Part shown: positions 6,772 to 14,914 of the stretch, piece after piece | Layout of the letters: the number at the start of each line of letters is the position of its first letter | How positions within the stretch are numbered: the first letter of the stretch is position 1 | Position numbers and translations under genes: made by a program | The notes under the pieces: model-generated | Databases searched by the model: none | The model's input: only the letters and a program-made list of their open reading frames with translations | What the model was told of the DNA's origin: nothing | Source of the DNA: an uncultured Collinsella sp. | Lineage (GTDB): Bacteria > Actinomycetota > Coriobacteriia > Coriobacteriales > Coriobacteriaceae | NCBI GenBank assembly: GCA_900546085.1 | Contig: URBS01000013.1 | Span: 1-26,095 of the forward strand | Length of the DNA: 26,095 nt | Reading direction: 5' to 3'

Positions 6772-7707
6772 CTACAGCTCGGTCACGACAACGCCGTTGT
6801 AAACCTCGTCCCAACGATCCATAACCAAGTGGCCAGTCATGGGATCCATGGCATTGAGCTTGCCGCAGGTGTTGGCGGTACGCAGCACCGTCTCGTCATC
6901 CGCGCCAGCAGCAATCGCATGTGCGAAGCCGGCAATGGTCGAATCGCCAGAGCCCGTAGCGTTAACGGCGGGGATATCGGGGGTCTTGGCGCGGAATGCA
7001 CGGCCATTATGGAAGCCCACGGAGCCGGCAGCGCCCATGGACACGACGACCCAGGAGATATCGGAGAAGCGGGCATCAGAGGCGAGCGCGGCGCGGAGCT
7101 CGTCCACATCGTCGGTGGTAAAGCTCGTGCCCAGAAGGCCGTTAATCTCGGTCAGGTTAGGCTTGACCAGCTCGGGCTTAATTTCGGACTTAAGGGCGGC
7201 CTCGAGCGAAGCACCCGAGGTATCGAGCAGCACCTTGGCGCCGGCGTTCTCGGCAATGCCCGTGATCTTGGCGTAGTAGTCCGCCTCGACACCACGGGGC
7301 AGCGAACCCGAGATGGTAACGACAGCGGCCTTGCTCGCAAGCTCGGCGAACTTGGCGGTAAAGGCATCGAGCTCCTCGGGGGCAATCGTCGGGCCGCTCT
7401 CGAGTAGCTCGGTCTGGTTGCCGGCGTGGAGGATGTTAAGGCAAATGCGAGTCTCGCCCTTGATGGGTACAAAATCATTCTTAATGCCGTTGGCATCCAT
7501 GAGCTCGGCCATGTAGGCGCCCATGTGGCCGCCGAGTAGACCGGTTGCCACAACGTCGTCGCCCAGCTGACCCAGTACACGGGCCACGTTGAGACCCTTG
7601 CCGCCGGCGGTCTTTTCGGGCGTCACACGGTTAACGTCGTCGATAATGAGCTCATCGAGCTGATAGCGTGTATCGACGGACGGGTTCATCGTAACGGTGA
7701 GGATCAT
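6772..7707 (-). CDS. lacC: Tagatose-6-phosphate kinase / 1-phosphofructokinase family (LacC)
   Basis: A 311-residue PfkB-family sugar-phosphate kinase. The opening MILTVTMNPSVDTRYQL is diagnostic for the LacC/FruK branch; GGKGLNVARVLGQLG and the C-terminal anion-hole motif NATGSGDST, with the catalytic Asp, are present. LacC phosphorylates tagatose-6-phosphate and FruK phosphorylates fructose-1-phosphate; the sequence alone does not separate them cleanly. The neighbours AgaS, NagA and a LacX-like protein favour tagatose-6-phosphate. A perfect AAGGAG lies 6 bases before the ATG. It follows lacX by 59 bases, consistent with cotranscription. No bisphosphate aldolase gene is present in the window to complete the pathway. 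Confidence 0.85.
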   Translation of the reverse strand: MILTVTMNPSVDTRYQLDELIIDDVNRVTPEKTAGGKGLNVARVLGQLGDDVVATGLLGGHMGAYMAELMDANGIKNDFVPIKGETRICLNILHAGNQTELLESGPTIAPEELDAFTAKFAELASKAAVVTISGSLPRGVEADYYAKITGIAENAGAKVLLDTSGASLEAALKSEIKPELVKPNLTEINGLLGTSFTTDDVDELRAALASDARFSDISWVVVSMGAAGSVGFHNGRAFRAKTPDIPAVNATGSGDSTIAGFAHAIAAGADDETVLRTANTCGKLNAMDPMTGHLVMDRWDEVYNGVVVTEL

Positions 7708-7766
7708 TTTTAGCTCCTTATCTCGCAGGCTCCTTGTGCCTCGCGATACGAGTCGACAAAACGGAA

Positions 7767-8648
7767 TTACAGAATCTCAATCGTGAACGAGCGAACGACG
7801 GTCTCCTTGGGCTTGGCGACAAGGCAGCCACGCTTATGCTCAAGCACGTCGTCCTCATCGGAGCAGGTCGAAAGGCCGCCCCAAGGCTCAACTGCCACAA
7901 AATCACCCTCGGGCTTGCTCCACACAATGAGATATGGGAAGCCCTCAAAGCTCAGGCGGACGCCCTTGTCCTCGCCCTTTTTGGAAAGCGTGACCTGGCG
8001 GCTCTCGAGCACGTCAAAGATGGTCTCCGCAAAATCGAAGAGCTCGTGCGACAGGGGCAGCGTCTTTCCCACCATGGGGTTCTTGGAGCGCTTGTCCACG
8101 TCAATCAAGCCAGTCGAAGGGACAGCGGTGCAAAGCTCTGCAGCCTCTTCTTTCTCAAAGCGCAACTCGTAGTCCGTATAGGCCTCGCCCTCATCGAGCG
8201 GGCACCTAAAGCCGGGATGCCCACCGATAAAGAACGGCATATCCTCGGTGCCCTCGTTGGTAACCTCATAGGAGACACGCACGGCGGCGTCCTCGAGCGT
8301 ATAGCGGGCGACGAGCCTAAACGGATACGGATAATCGCTCAGCAGCGCGGCGTTATCCTCCGAAGCCAGGCACATAGCCAACTCGTTCTCGCCTTGGCTC
8401 AGCAGCTTCCACTCCTGCTTGCGCGCAAAGCCGTGGCGAGCGAGCTTTACATGATGCCCGGCAAACGTCATGGCGCTGTTGTCGCGCAAGCCTCCGCAAA
8501 TCGGGAAGCAAATCGGCGCCTGGCCGGACCACACGGTGGGATCACCCTGCCACAAGTACTCGCGACCTCCGGCCTCAATCGAGGTAAACGAGCCACCAGC
8601 CGTGGAAACCTTAATAGAAATCGAATCGTTGGAGAGAGCGTATTCCAT
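7767..8648 (-). CDS. LacX-like aldose 1-epimerase family protein
   Basis: A 293-residue galactose-mutarotase-like protein, shorter and divergent from the GalM at 1128-2180. Features of the LacX/YihR-like branch include LWQGDPTVWSGQAPICFPICG at about 32-52 in parts, HGFAR near 72-76, GGHPGFRCPL near 142-151 with a conserved His, and FVAVEPWGG near the end. LacX is classically found with lacC and lacD in tagatose-pathway operons, matching its place directly before lacC here. It probably converts anomers of a hexose or hexose phosphate. AAAGGATG precedes the ATG. It is the first gene of the minus-strand run that ends with yhcH, and it is divergent from the flavodoxin gene. Confidence 0.87.
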   Translation of the reverse strand: MEYALSNDSISIKVSTAGGSFTSIEAGGREYLWQGDPTVWSGQAPICFPICGGLRDNSAMTFAGHHVKLARHGFARKQEWKLLSQGENELAMCLASEDNAALLSDYPYPFRLVARYTLEDAAVRVSYEVTNEGTEDMPFFIGGHPGFRCPLDEGEAYTDYELRFEKEEAAELCTAVPSTGLIDVDKRSKNPMVGKTLPLSHELFDFAETIFDVLESRQVTLSKKGEDKGVRLSFEGFPYLIVWSKPEGDFVAVEPWGGLSTCSDEDDVLEHKRGCLVAKPKETVVRSFTIEIL

Positions 8649-8669
8649 TACCCATCCTTTCGAACAACT

Positions 8670-8698
8670 GCTTTATTTCACGCAAGCGCCCGTTTCAA
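8670..8698 (-). promoter_or_regulatory. Possible promoter of the lacX operon
   Basis: On the minus strand TTGAAA (8693-8698) and TAAAGC (8670-8675) are 17 bases apart, ending about 20 bases before the lacX start. The -10 is weak. No TGGT-N4-ACCA operator like those at agaS and the PTS operon is seen here. Confidence 0.3.
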
Positions 8699-8805
8699 TC
8701 CTAACCATAGAACAAACCCGCACGCTCATCGATGCGTCCGGTATCCCGGCCATGTAACGGGGTACCATACAGACATTGATGCAATTACAGCTGAAAGGCC
8801 TTCTT

Positions 8806-9390
8806 ATGCGAACCATCATTCTTTATGCCTCACGCCACCACGGCAATACGAAAAAGCTCGTGGACGCCATCGTCGAGGCGCACCCCGAAATCGATACCCT
8901 CGACGTGAAAACACTCGGCAAAAACGAGTATCCCAACCTGCACGAATACCATCTGATCGGTGTCGCCACGGGCATCTATTACTCCGAGATCGACAAGGAC
9001 ATGGCACGCGTGCTCACTAACGTGTTGCAGCCGCAGGACAAGGTGTTTGGCCTTATGACCTATGGTGGCAAGAACAAGTGGTACGGCAAGGATATCGATG
9101 GCATCTGCCGCATGAGGCAGGCCATCTTTATGGGTGTCTACGGCTGCCCCGGCTTTGATACGTGGGGGCCGTTCAAGCTCGCTGGCGGCGTCCAGAAGGG
9201 ACACCCAACTGCCGAAGAGATTAAGGGAGCCGTCGATTTCTTCGACAAAATCGAAGATGAGTACGGCGATATCATCGTCGAAGAGTACGCCAAGCGCGAG
9301 AAGCGTCTAGCATACGAAAAGGAGCATCCTGCAGGAGGCCTGGTGGCCGGCGTTAAGCGCACGGCAAAGAAGATTGCTAACAAGCTGTAA
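8806..9390 (+). CDS. Flavodoxin-domain protein
   Basis: A 194-residue flavodoxin-family protein. The FMN phosphate-binding loop ASRHHGNTKKL occupies 8-18, and GIYYSEIDK near 56 and TYGGKNKWYGKD near 86 match the flavin-contact loops of flavodoxins that act in stand-alone redox or iron stress. The tail is basic (KRTAKKIANKL). The start at 8806 is chosen because AAAGG lies 7 bases upstream and the flavodoxin strand begins there; the in-frame ATG at 8776 has no such site. It is the only plus-strand gene in the amino-sugar locus, with its own terminator, so it may be an unrelated passenger. The redox partner is unknown. Confidence 0.88.
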   Translation: MRTIILYASRHHGNTKKLVDAIVEAHPEIDTLDVKTLGKNEYPNLHEYHLIGVATGIYYSEIDKDMARVLTNVLQPQDKVFGLMTYGGKNKWYGKDIDGICRMRQAIFMGVYGCPGFDTWGPFKLAGGVQKGHPTAEEIKGAVDFFDKIEDEYGDIIVEEYAKREKRLAYEKEHPAGGLVAGVKRTAKKIANKL

Positions 9391-9421
9391 CTGTGAAGGT
9401 GCTTTTGAGCGTTTAACCCAT

Positions 9422-9459
9422 ACGGCGGGTCCGAGCAGATTCGGGCCCGCCGTCTTTTT
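9422..9459 (+). terminator. Terminator after the flavodoxin gene
   Basis: ACGGCGGG (9422-9429) pairs with CCCGCCGT (9446-9453), extended inside by TCCGA/TTCGG with one G-U pair; TTTTT follows at 9455-9459. Confidence 0.9.
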
Positions 9460-9465
9460 CTATCG

Positions 9466-10635
9466 TTACTCGGTAAAGGCGTTGCCGACGCTCTGGCCGC
9501 CAACATACGTCTCGACGAGGGTGAGCTCGTGGTCGAACACGACAAAGTCGGCGTCACGGCCCGGCATGATACTGCCGCACTTATCCTCGATGCGCGCGGA
9601 GCGTGCCGGCACCTCGGTTGCCATGCGAATGGCGATATCGGCGCTGGCGATGCCCCAGTCGACGATGTTCTTGACACCCTGGGCAAGCGTGAGCACCGAG
9701 CCGGCAATGCTCTTGCCGTCGGCGAGCCAGCACAGGTTGTCTTTCATGATGACGTCCATGCCACCACTGGTGTAGCTGCCCTCGGGCATGCCGCCGCAAC
9801 CCAGGCAGTCGGTGATGAGCACCGTGTGCTGCCAGCCCTTGGCCTGCAGCAGCGCCTTGATGGCGGCAGGGTTTACGTGCTTGCCGTCACAGATGATCTC
9901 GGCGTAGGTCTCGGACGTGGACATAGCAGCACCCACGACACCGGGCTCACGGTGATGCAGCCCGCGCTGGCCGTTATAGGTATGCGTAAAGCAGCTGGCA
10001 CCGGCGTTGATGGCGGCGATGCACTCATCGTAGGTGGCGTCGGAGTGACCGATGCTGGTCACCACACCCTTGGCGTTCAGAGCAGCCGCATAAGCAGCGG
10101 CGCCGTCGCGCTCGGCCGCCATGGCGCTCTTAACGATGCGACCGCCCGCAGCCTCCTGCCACTGATCAAAGACCTCCTCGGAGGGATCGATAAGATAAGC
10201 GGGGTTCTGCGCGCCCACGTGCTTCATGGTAAAGAAGGGGCCCTCCAGGTAGATGCCCTGAATGCGAGCACCGCAGAAGTCGGGGCCGCGACCCTCGTCC
10301 GCCTGAGCGATGGCGGCGCAGGCGTCCTTGATCTGCTCGACGCCATCGGTGAACGTCGTGGGTAGCCAGCTGGTGGTACCGCGACGGGCGAGCTCAGTCG
10401 AGCTGATATCGATACCCTCGGGGTCGTTATCGGTAGTTGAGTGGTTGTAGAAGCCATGGATGTGGGTATCGACCATACCCGGTGCGATCCACGATCCCGT
10501 GTAGTCCTTGATCTCGCAAGAGGGCTCGTCGGCCTGCCAGGCGCCAAAGACGCCATCCTCGATCATAAGATAGCCGCCCAGCTGCGGACCTGCCGGCAAG
10601 AAGAACTTGTCAGCCTTAATTGCGTACGTGCTCAT
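9466..10635 (-). CDS. nagA: N-acetylglucosamine-6-phosphate (or GalNAc-6-phosphate) deacetylase
   Basis: A 389-residue amidohydrolase that removes the acetyl group from GlcNAc-6-P or GalNAc-6-P. Metal and catalytic residues are visible: DTHIHG with His58 and His60, YLEGPF with Glu131, IGHSDAT with His197, FTHTYNG with His218, GLHHREPG at 225-232, and the catalytic Asp276 in LITDC. Length is typical. ATG at 10635 is preferred to the GTG two codons earlier because AAGGAG then stands 5 bases away instead of one. A terminator separates it from agaS, so it is probably transcribed alone. NagA and AgaA cannot be told apart by motif; the agaS and lacC neighbours favour a GalNAc role. A 40-codon copy of its C-terminus lies at 6600-6722. 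Confidence 0.92.
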   Translation of the reverse strand: MSTYAIKADKFFLPAGPQLGGYLMIEDGVFGAWQADEPSCEIKDYTGSWIAPGMVDTHIHGFYNHSTTDNDPEGIDISSTELARRGTTSWLPTTFTDGVEQIKDACAAIAQADEGRGPDFCGARIQGIYLEGPFFTMKHVGAQNPAYLIDPSEEVFDQWQEAAGGRIVKSAMAAERDGAAAYAAALNAKGVVTSIGHSDATYDECIAAINAGASCFTHTYNGQRGLHHREPGVVGAAMSTSETYAEIICDGKHVNPAAIKALLQAKGWQHTVLITDCLGCGGMPEGSYTSGGMDVIMKDNLCWLADGKSIAGSVLTLAQGVKNIVDWGIASADIAIRMATEVPARSARIEDKCGSIMPGRDADFVVFDHELTLVETYVGGQSVGNAFTE

Positions 10636-10690
10636 ATGCACTCCTTGCTTCTAAAGCAGTTGACTATGGTGATGCTTATACCCGGTCCAT

Positions 10691-10735
10691 GTGAAAACAA
10701 AAAGCGCCCGCCCGCCGTTATGAGCGGACGGGCGC
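10691..10735 (-). terminator. Terminator after agaS
   Basis: GCGCCCG (10704-10710) pairs with CGGGCGC (10729-10735), extended inside by four more pairs after a C-A mismatch. On the minus strand TTTTTGTTTTC follows, so it terminates the agaS transcript. Confidence 0.85.
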
Positions 10736-10754
10736 CCTTGCAGGGGGGACGCGA

Positions 10755-11921
10755 TTAAGCGGTGAAGGGGTGAATCGTCACGCCCTTAACCACGCGGTTG
10801 ACCGTGCCGGTGGGGCTCGGCGTATCGGGCGTGTTGCCCACGCGCACGGAGTTGAGCAGGCTGATGGCCTGGGCAAACATCACGAACGGCAGGGCAAGGT
10901 AGCCCTCGGGGAGTGCCTCATAGCCCTTAAAGGTAAAGGACTCACCCTCATAGACGGTGGCACCTTCCTGCTGAACGGCAACGGTGTGCTGAGCGATCTT
11001 GTCGCCACCGATCTCGTTGAGGATGTCGATGTCGTACTGACGGGTGTAGGCGTCGTTGTTGACAAACACAAAGACGAGCGTCTTATCGTCGACGAAGGAC
11101 TTAGGTCCGTGACGATAGCCCATGGAGGTGTCGTAGGAAGTAGCGACCAGACCGTGAGCAAGCTCGAGAATCTTAAGCTGGCTCTCCTGAGCAAGGCCGC
11201 CAAAGGAGCCGGAGCCCAGGTAGGTCACGCGATTGAAGTCGCCAGCGAGGTAATCGGCAACCTCGGACTCGCGAGCGATAACCTCCTCGCCCATCTTGGC
11301 GATGGTCTCGACCCACTCGGCCTTCTGCTCGTCAGAGGCAGTGTCGAAAATAAGGGTGGAGAGCAGGGTCATGCAGGTGTAGGAACCGGTCATGGCGAAG
11401 CCCTTGTCGTTGGCGCGCGGGATGAGCAGCGTCAGCGCATTGGGATCATCGGCGGACTCGACGGCAAGCTTGCCCTCGGGAGCGCAGGTGATGTTGAGGA
11501 ACTTGACGTTGTGGACGAGCTCCTTGGCGACGGCAACGGCGGCAAGGCTCTCGGGGCTGTTGCCAGAGCGGGCAAAGGAAACCACGAGCGTGGGATCCTC
11601 GGCGCGCAGGAAGTCGCGCGGAGCGCTCACGATGTCGGTCGTGGCGATGGGCTTAAAGTCGTAGAGATCAGTGTTGCCAGCGTGACGCAGGTACGGGGCG
11701 CAGGTATCGCCAACGTAGTCGGACGTACCGGCACCGGTGAAGACAACGGACAGACGGCCCTCGCCCATAGCGCGAGCCTCGGCCAGGAAGGCCTCGATGG
11801 CCTCCTTGTTCTCGCGATAGATGTTGAGCGTATCACGCCAAAGCTCGGGCTGCTGAGCAATCTCGGCCGTGGTGATCTGGGCGCCGAGCTCGGTGAGCTC
11901 CTCGACACTCTTCTCGAACAT
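10755..11921 (-). CDS. agaS: AgaS-type SIS-domain sugar-phosphate isomerase/deaminase
   Basis: A 388-residue protein with two SIS domains. The first holds TGAGTSDYVG near 62-71 and FARSGNSPES, the Ser/Thr loops that grip a sugar phosphate; the second includes YLGSGSFGGLA and MGYRHGPKSFVDD. This matches AgaS, reported to deaminate and isomerise galactosamine-6-phosphate to tagatose-6-phosphate; length (E. coli AgaS is about 384) agrees. GAGAGG stands 9-10 bases before the ATG. The upstream gap to the GntR gene carries a TATAAT box and a GntR-type operator, so agaS is probably regulated by that repressor and transcribed alone to the terminator at 10691. Confidence 0.9.
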   Translation of the reverse strand: MFEKSVEELTELGAQITTAEIAQQPELWRDTLNIYRENKEAIEAFLAEARAMGEGRLSVVFTGAGTSDYVGDTCAPYLRHAGNTDLYDFKPIATTDIVSAPRDFLRAEDPTLVVSFARSGNSPESLAAVAVAKELVHNVKFLNITCAPEGKLAVESADDPNALTLLIPRANDKGFAMTGSYTCMTLLSTLIFDTASDEQKAEWVETIAKMGEEVIARESEVADYLAGDFNRVTYLGSGSFGGLAQESQLKILELAHGLVATSYDTSMGYRHGPKSFVDDKTLVFVFVNNDAYTRQYDIDILNEIGGDKIAQHTVAVQQEGATVYEGESFTFKGYEALPEGYLALPFVMFAQAISLLNSVRVGNTPDTPSPTGTVNRVVKGVTIHPFTA

Positions 11922-11960
11922 TTCTAATACCTCTCTCTAGAAGTAATCCTCTGACGTGCA

Positions 11961-11966
11961 ATTATA
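11961..11966 (-). promoter_or_regulatory. -10 box of agaS
   Basis: A perfect TATAAT on the minus strand, about 40 bases before the agaS ATG. The -35 position overlaps the operator at 11983-11996 and matches poorly, so the promoter may depend on activators or be weak. Confidence 0.55.
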
Positions 11967-11982
11967 CACTTCGGTTGGTTAT

Positions 11983-11996
11983 CTGGTAGTAACCAG
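11983..11996. promoter_or_regulatory. GntR-family operator at the agaS promoter
   Basis: CTGGTAGTAACCAG has dyad arms CTGGT and ACCAG around AGTA. It shares the 13-mer CTGGTAGTAACCA with the site at the PTS promoter and has the TGGT-N4-ACCA form of NagR/DasR sites. It overlaps the -35 region, as expected for repression. Confidence 0.7.
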
Positions 11997-12035
11997 TTAA
12001 ATGCAAAGAATCACCATATGGAAACGATGCGGACA

Positions 12036-12767
12036 CTAGTTGCTACGCTGGTGGTAAACCTTGTATTTAAACTGATCGGCACGAGCAACCGAGAGTGTAT
12101 ACTCCACAACCTCGTTTGACTCGTTATACGTAGTCCTGACCAAATCGAGCACAGGCGAGCCCTCGACAATTCCCAAAAGATGGGCATCGGCGGGACGGGC
12201 TATGCTCGCATAGAACTCCTCTTCGGCCACGCGTATCTTTTGCTGAAAGTCTTGCTCAATCACATCGTAAAGCGGCTTACGCTCCAGCAGCGGTCGCTTT
12301 AGGGACAGAAATTGACGAACCGGTAGATAGCTGCGTTCGACCATCATGGGCATGTTGTCGGCAGAACGAAGGCGTTTGAGCTTAAAAATGCGATCACCGA
12401 TACGCAATCCCATATGCTCGGCCAGATTCTTATCGGCCTCCATCTCGCAAAACTCGAGAATCGTGGTCGCGGGGTCGCGACCCATCGCGCGCATCTGCTC
12501 GGTAAAGCTGTAGGACTGCATAAGATTGGTTGCCTTTGCCGAACGGTCGGTCACAAAGGTACCGCGGCCGTGCTGCCGAACCACCAGTCCTAAACGCTCC
12601 AGTTCCTGCAGAGCCAGGCGTACCGTAGTGCGCGAGAGACCATAGCGCTCCGAAAGTTCGCGCTCGGAAGGAATCATGTCACCGGCGCGATATTCATGGT
12701 CGATCTTTTCGGTCAGAATATCGACCAGCTGATCGTACAGCGGTTGCTTACGCGCTCCGATCGCCAT
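12036..12767 (-). CDS. GntR/HutC-family repressor with UTRA domain
   Basis: A 243-residue regulator. A GntR winged helix-turn-helix fills about 9-78 (PLYDQLVDIL, IPSERELSERYGLSRTTVR, QHGRGTFV) and a UTRA ligand domain about 95-238 (HutC subfamily, the group of NagR and AgaR-like regulators that sense amino-sugar phosphates). The start at 12767 is chosen because GGGAGG lies 6 bases upstream; the longer form from 12788 would place that site inside the coding region. It lies between agaS and the PTS genes on the same strand, with terminator and promoter of its own. The two TGGT-N4-ACCA dyads next to it are its probable operators (inference). No equally good site is seen at its own promoter. Confidence 0.92.
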   Translation of the reverse strand: MAIGARKQPLYDQLVDILTEKIDHEYRAGDMIPSERELSERYGLSRTTVRLALQELERLGLVVRQHGRGTFVTDRSAKATNLMQSYSFTEQMRAMGRDPATTILEFCEMEADKNLAEHMGLRIGDRIFKLKRLRSADNMPMMVERSYLPVRQFLSLKRPLLERKPLYDVIEQDFQQKIRVAEEEFYASIARPADAHLLGIVEGSPVLDLVRTTYNESNEVVEYTLSVARADQFKYKVYHQRSN

Positions 12768-12815
12768 CCTATCCTCCCATTTTCTCAAACTCGGCTACTA
12801 CCTAGGGTGTTAAGC

Positions 12816-12845
12816 ATTATCGGCCTGCAACACCCGAATCATCAA
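12816..12845 (-). promoter_or_regulatory. Predicted promoter of the GntR gene
   Basis: On the minus strand TTGATG (12840-12845) and GATAAT (12816-12821) are 18 bases apart, ending about 48 bases before the ATG. Confidence 0.5.
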
Positions 12846-12851
12846 GAAAAC

Positions 12852-12885
12852 AAAAGCCGCGCGCTCTTTCGAGCACGCGGCTTTT
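12852..12885 (-). terminator. Terminator of the PTS operon
   Basis: AAAAGCCGCGCGCTC (12852-12866) pairs with GAGCACGCGGCTTTT (12871-12885) with one mismatch and loop TTTC. The minus-strand U-tract ends the IIA-to-IID transcript; the hairpin is nearly symmetric and could work in both directions. Confidence 0.9.
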
Positions 12886-12951
12886 AACATACACATGGCT
12901 TAAGGGGTCGGGGTGTGAGCCGCGTAGGGACACACCCCTCAAGCTAGAGCC

Positions 12952-14034
12952 TTACCAGATGCTCGGCCAGAGACCAAGCGGGCCAGCGCCCAGGATGCCC
13001 AGAACGAAGAGCAGCAGAATGCCCTTGGTCGGGGTCCAGCTGTGCTTAGCGAACATGTAGTAAAGCAGCAGCGTAAGCATAAGCGGGACAAGCTTCGGGA
13101 CGATGGTGTTGAGGGTGTCGGCAACAGAGAAGTTGACCGGATCCTCGGTGACGGTGCCGTAGGTAACGGACTCCATGCCGTTGCCCAGATCGGTGACGCC
13201 GCACTCGACAGCGTTGCCGTCGGCATCGGAAGCGGTGAGGGCGTTGCCGTCCTCATCGGTCATGGCGATGGTACCGGCCTCAGCGGTCTCGGTATCGATG
13301 CCCTCCATACCGGTGAAGTTCTCGGCCTCCTTCTCGGAGACGATCACGGTAGTAGCGGAGAGGCCACGGGTGGTGCCGTTGGGGATCTGGAGGTTGATCT
13401 GGGTGCCACCCATGGTGACGACCAGGCAACCGACGACGAAGACGCCCATGATGGAGGCGGCACGCGTAAAGGCCTGCATGTTGGCGGTCAGAGCGTCAAT
13501 AGCGCTGGTGCCAAGCTTGTAGGACCAGTTCATGAGCCAGAAGCGCAGAGCGAACTGGACGACGTTGAAGATCACCAGGAAGATCAGCGGCGCAGCGGCG
13601 TTACCGTTGATAGCCATGTTGGAGGTGATGCCGGCCGTGATAGGCACGAGCGTCAGCCAGAACAGGGCGTCACCGATACCACCGAGCGGGCCCATTGCGG
13701 CGACGCGGACGGCGCGGATCGTGGGGATGTCAACCTTGTTCTGCTCGAGCGAAAGCACGATGCCCATAACAAAGGTGACAAGGAACGGGTGAGTGTTGAA
13801 GAACTCCAGGTTGTGGCTCATGGAAGCCGCGAGGTCGTTCTTGTTGGTGTGGATCTTCTCCAGACCGGGGATGATGGAGTAGAGCCAGCCAGCGGCCTGC
13901 ATACGCTCGTAGTTGAACGAGGCCTGCAGGAAGCAGGAGCGCCAAGCCATCTTGTTGAGGGTCTTCTGGTCGAGCTGCGGAGCAGGAGTGAGATCCTCGT
14001 AGTGCTCCGGGATCACATACTCATTAGATGCCAT
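12952..14034 (-). CDS. PTS system mannose-family IID component
   Basis: A 360-residue membrane component that, with IIC, forms the sugar channel of a mannose-family PTS. Family signatures include RSCFLQASFNYERMQAAGW at 32-50, HNLEFFNTHPF at 74-84 and GPLGGIGDALFW at 115-126. The C-terminal membrane part includes PKLVPLMLTLLLYY at 313-326. Typical IID proteins are about 260-305 residues; the excess is a hydrophilic acidic stretch at about 219-303 between membrane segments. The start at 14034 has GGAGGTGA about 8 bases upstream; the coding region overlaps the end of IIC by 11 bases, implying translational coupling. It is the last gene of the operon and a terminator follows. Substrate is inferred from the agaS/nagA/lacC context as GalNAc or galactosamine. 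Confidence 0.93.
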   Translation of the reverse strand: MASNEYVIPEHYEDLTPAPQLDQKTLNKMAWRSCFLQASFNYERMQAAGWLYSIIPGLEKIHTNKNDLAASMSHNLEFFNTHPFLVTFVMGIVLSLEQNKVDIPTIRAVRVAAMGPLGGIGDALFWLTLVPITAGITSNMAINGNAAAPLIFLVIFNVVQFALRFWLMNWSYKLGTSAIDALTANMQAFTRAASIMGVFVVGCLVVTMGGTQINLQIPNGTTRGLSATTVIVSEKEAENFTGMEGIDTETAEAGTIAMTDEDGNALTASDADGNAVECGVTDLGNGMESVTYGTVTEDPVNFSVADTLNTIVPKLVPLMLTLLLYYMFAKHSWTPTKGILLLFVLGILGAGPLGLWPSIW

Positions 14035-14824
14035 CTTCGAAGTCACCTCCGTCAGAAACAGCTGCACCCTTCAGCTCGGTCTGCTGCTGGAAGTCCCAGA
14101 ATGCGATGCCGAAGCCGATGAGAGCGAGGATGAGCAGAGCAGGGGTTGCCAGAGAATCGTTGGCAACGGTGATGAGCGCGAGGCCGAAGCCCATGAGGAA
14201 GAAGCCCCACATATCGCGGTTCATCATAACCTTGAGCAGGACGGCGAAGCCGACGAAGCGCATCATGCCGCCTGCAGCGGAGAGACCGGTCTGCAGCCAA
14301 GTCGGGATGGCGGAAGCGATGGTCTGACCGATGGTGGCGCCAGCGATGAAGAACAGGGTGACGACGACAGCGAAGATCAGGCCGAGCAGAGCCATGGCGA
14401 AGTAGTTCAGACGCTCGATACCCTTGGTGTCAGCGTTGTGAGCCATGTTGTCCGCGGAGGACATGAGCGGCGACATAAGCGTGAAGACCAGGGTAACGCC
14501 GAGCTGACCAAGCAGAGCGAACGGAATGGCGAGGCCGACTGCCGCGTTGGGCTCGAGGCCCGTAGCGATAGCGAGAATGGCTGCCATGATGCCGCCGATG
14601 ACGGCGTTAGGCGGCTGAGCGCCTCCGATCGGCATGTTGCCGATCGTCATGAGCTGATAGGTACCACCCACGAGAAGACCGGTGTTGAGGTCGCCAAGGA
14701 TAAGACCGATGACGGCGCCGGTGACGATGGGCTGATAGAGAGACTCGAGGAAGTTGAACTGGTCGATTGCCGCGACGAACGTGACGATGAAGACCAGAGC
14801 GACCTGGATGATCGAGTATTCCAT
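14024..14824 (-). CDS. PTS system mannose-family IIC component
   Basis: A 266-residue polytopic membrane protein of the PTS IIC mannose/sorbose family. Typical features are the N-terminal membrane helix with AAIDQFNFLESLYQP at 18-32, GLILGDLNTGLLVGGTYQL at 40-58, the GGAQPPNAVIGGI turn at 67-79 and a C-terminal hydrophobic series from about 142. It forms the translocation path with IID and receives phosphate through IIB. A perfect AAAGGAGG precedes the ATG by 6 bases. A 90-base space with a small hairpin separates it from the upstream IIB gene, and its end overlaps the IID start. Confidence 0.94.
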   Translation of the reverse strand: MEYSIIQVALVFIVTFVAAIDQFNFLESLYQPIVTGAVIGLILGDLNTGLLVGGTYQLMTIGNMPIGGAQPPNAVIGGIMAAILAIATGLEPNAAVGLAIPFALLGQLGVTLVFTLMSPLMSSADNMAHNADTKGIERLNYFAMALLGLIFAVVVTLFFIAGATIGQTIASAIPTWLQTGLSAAGGMMRFVGFAVLLKVMMNRDMWGFFLMGFGLALITVANDSLATPALLILALIGFGIAFWDFQQQTELKGAAVSDGGDFEDGI

Positions 14825-14877
14825 CTTGCTCCTCCTTTCAAAATGTATGTACGCACTTTGGATTTCACGTACAGAAC

Positions 14878-14897
14878 GTCAGGGTTTCACACCTGAC
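14878..14897 (-). other. Intercistronic hairpin between IIB and IIC
   Basis: GTCAGG (14878-14883) pairs with CCTGAC (14892-14897), loop 8 bases, with no T-run after it. It lies in the 90-base space between the IIB stop and the IIC ribosome-binding site and could influence mRNA processing or stability. Confidence 0.4.
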
Positions 14898-14914
14898 AAC
14901 GTGGATCACGAGGA

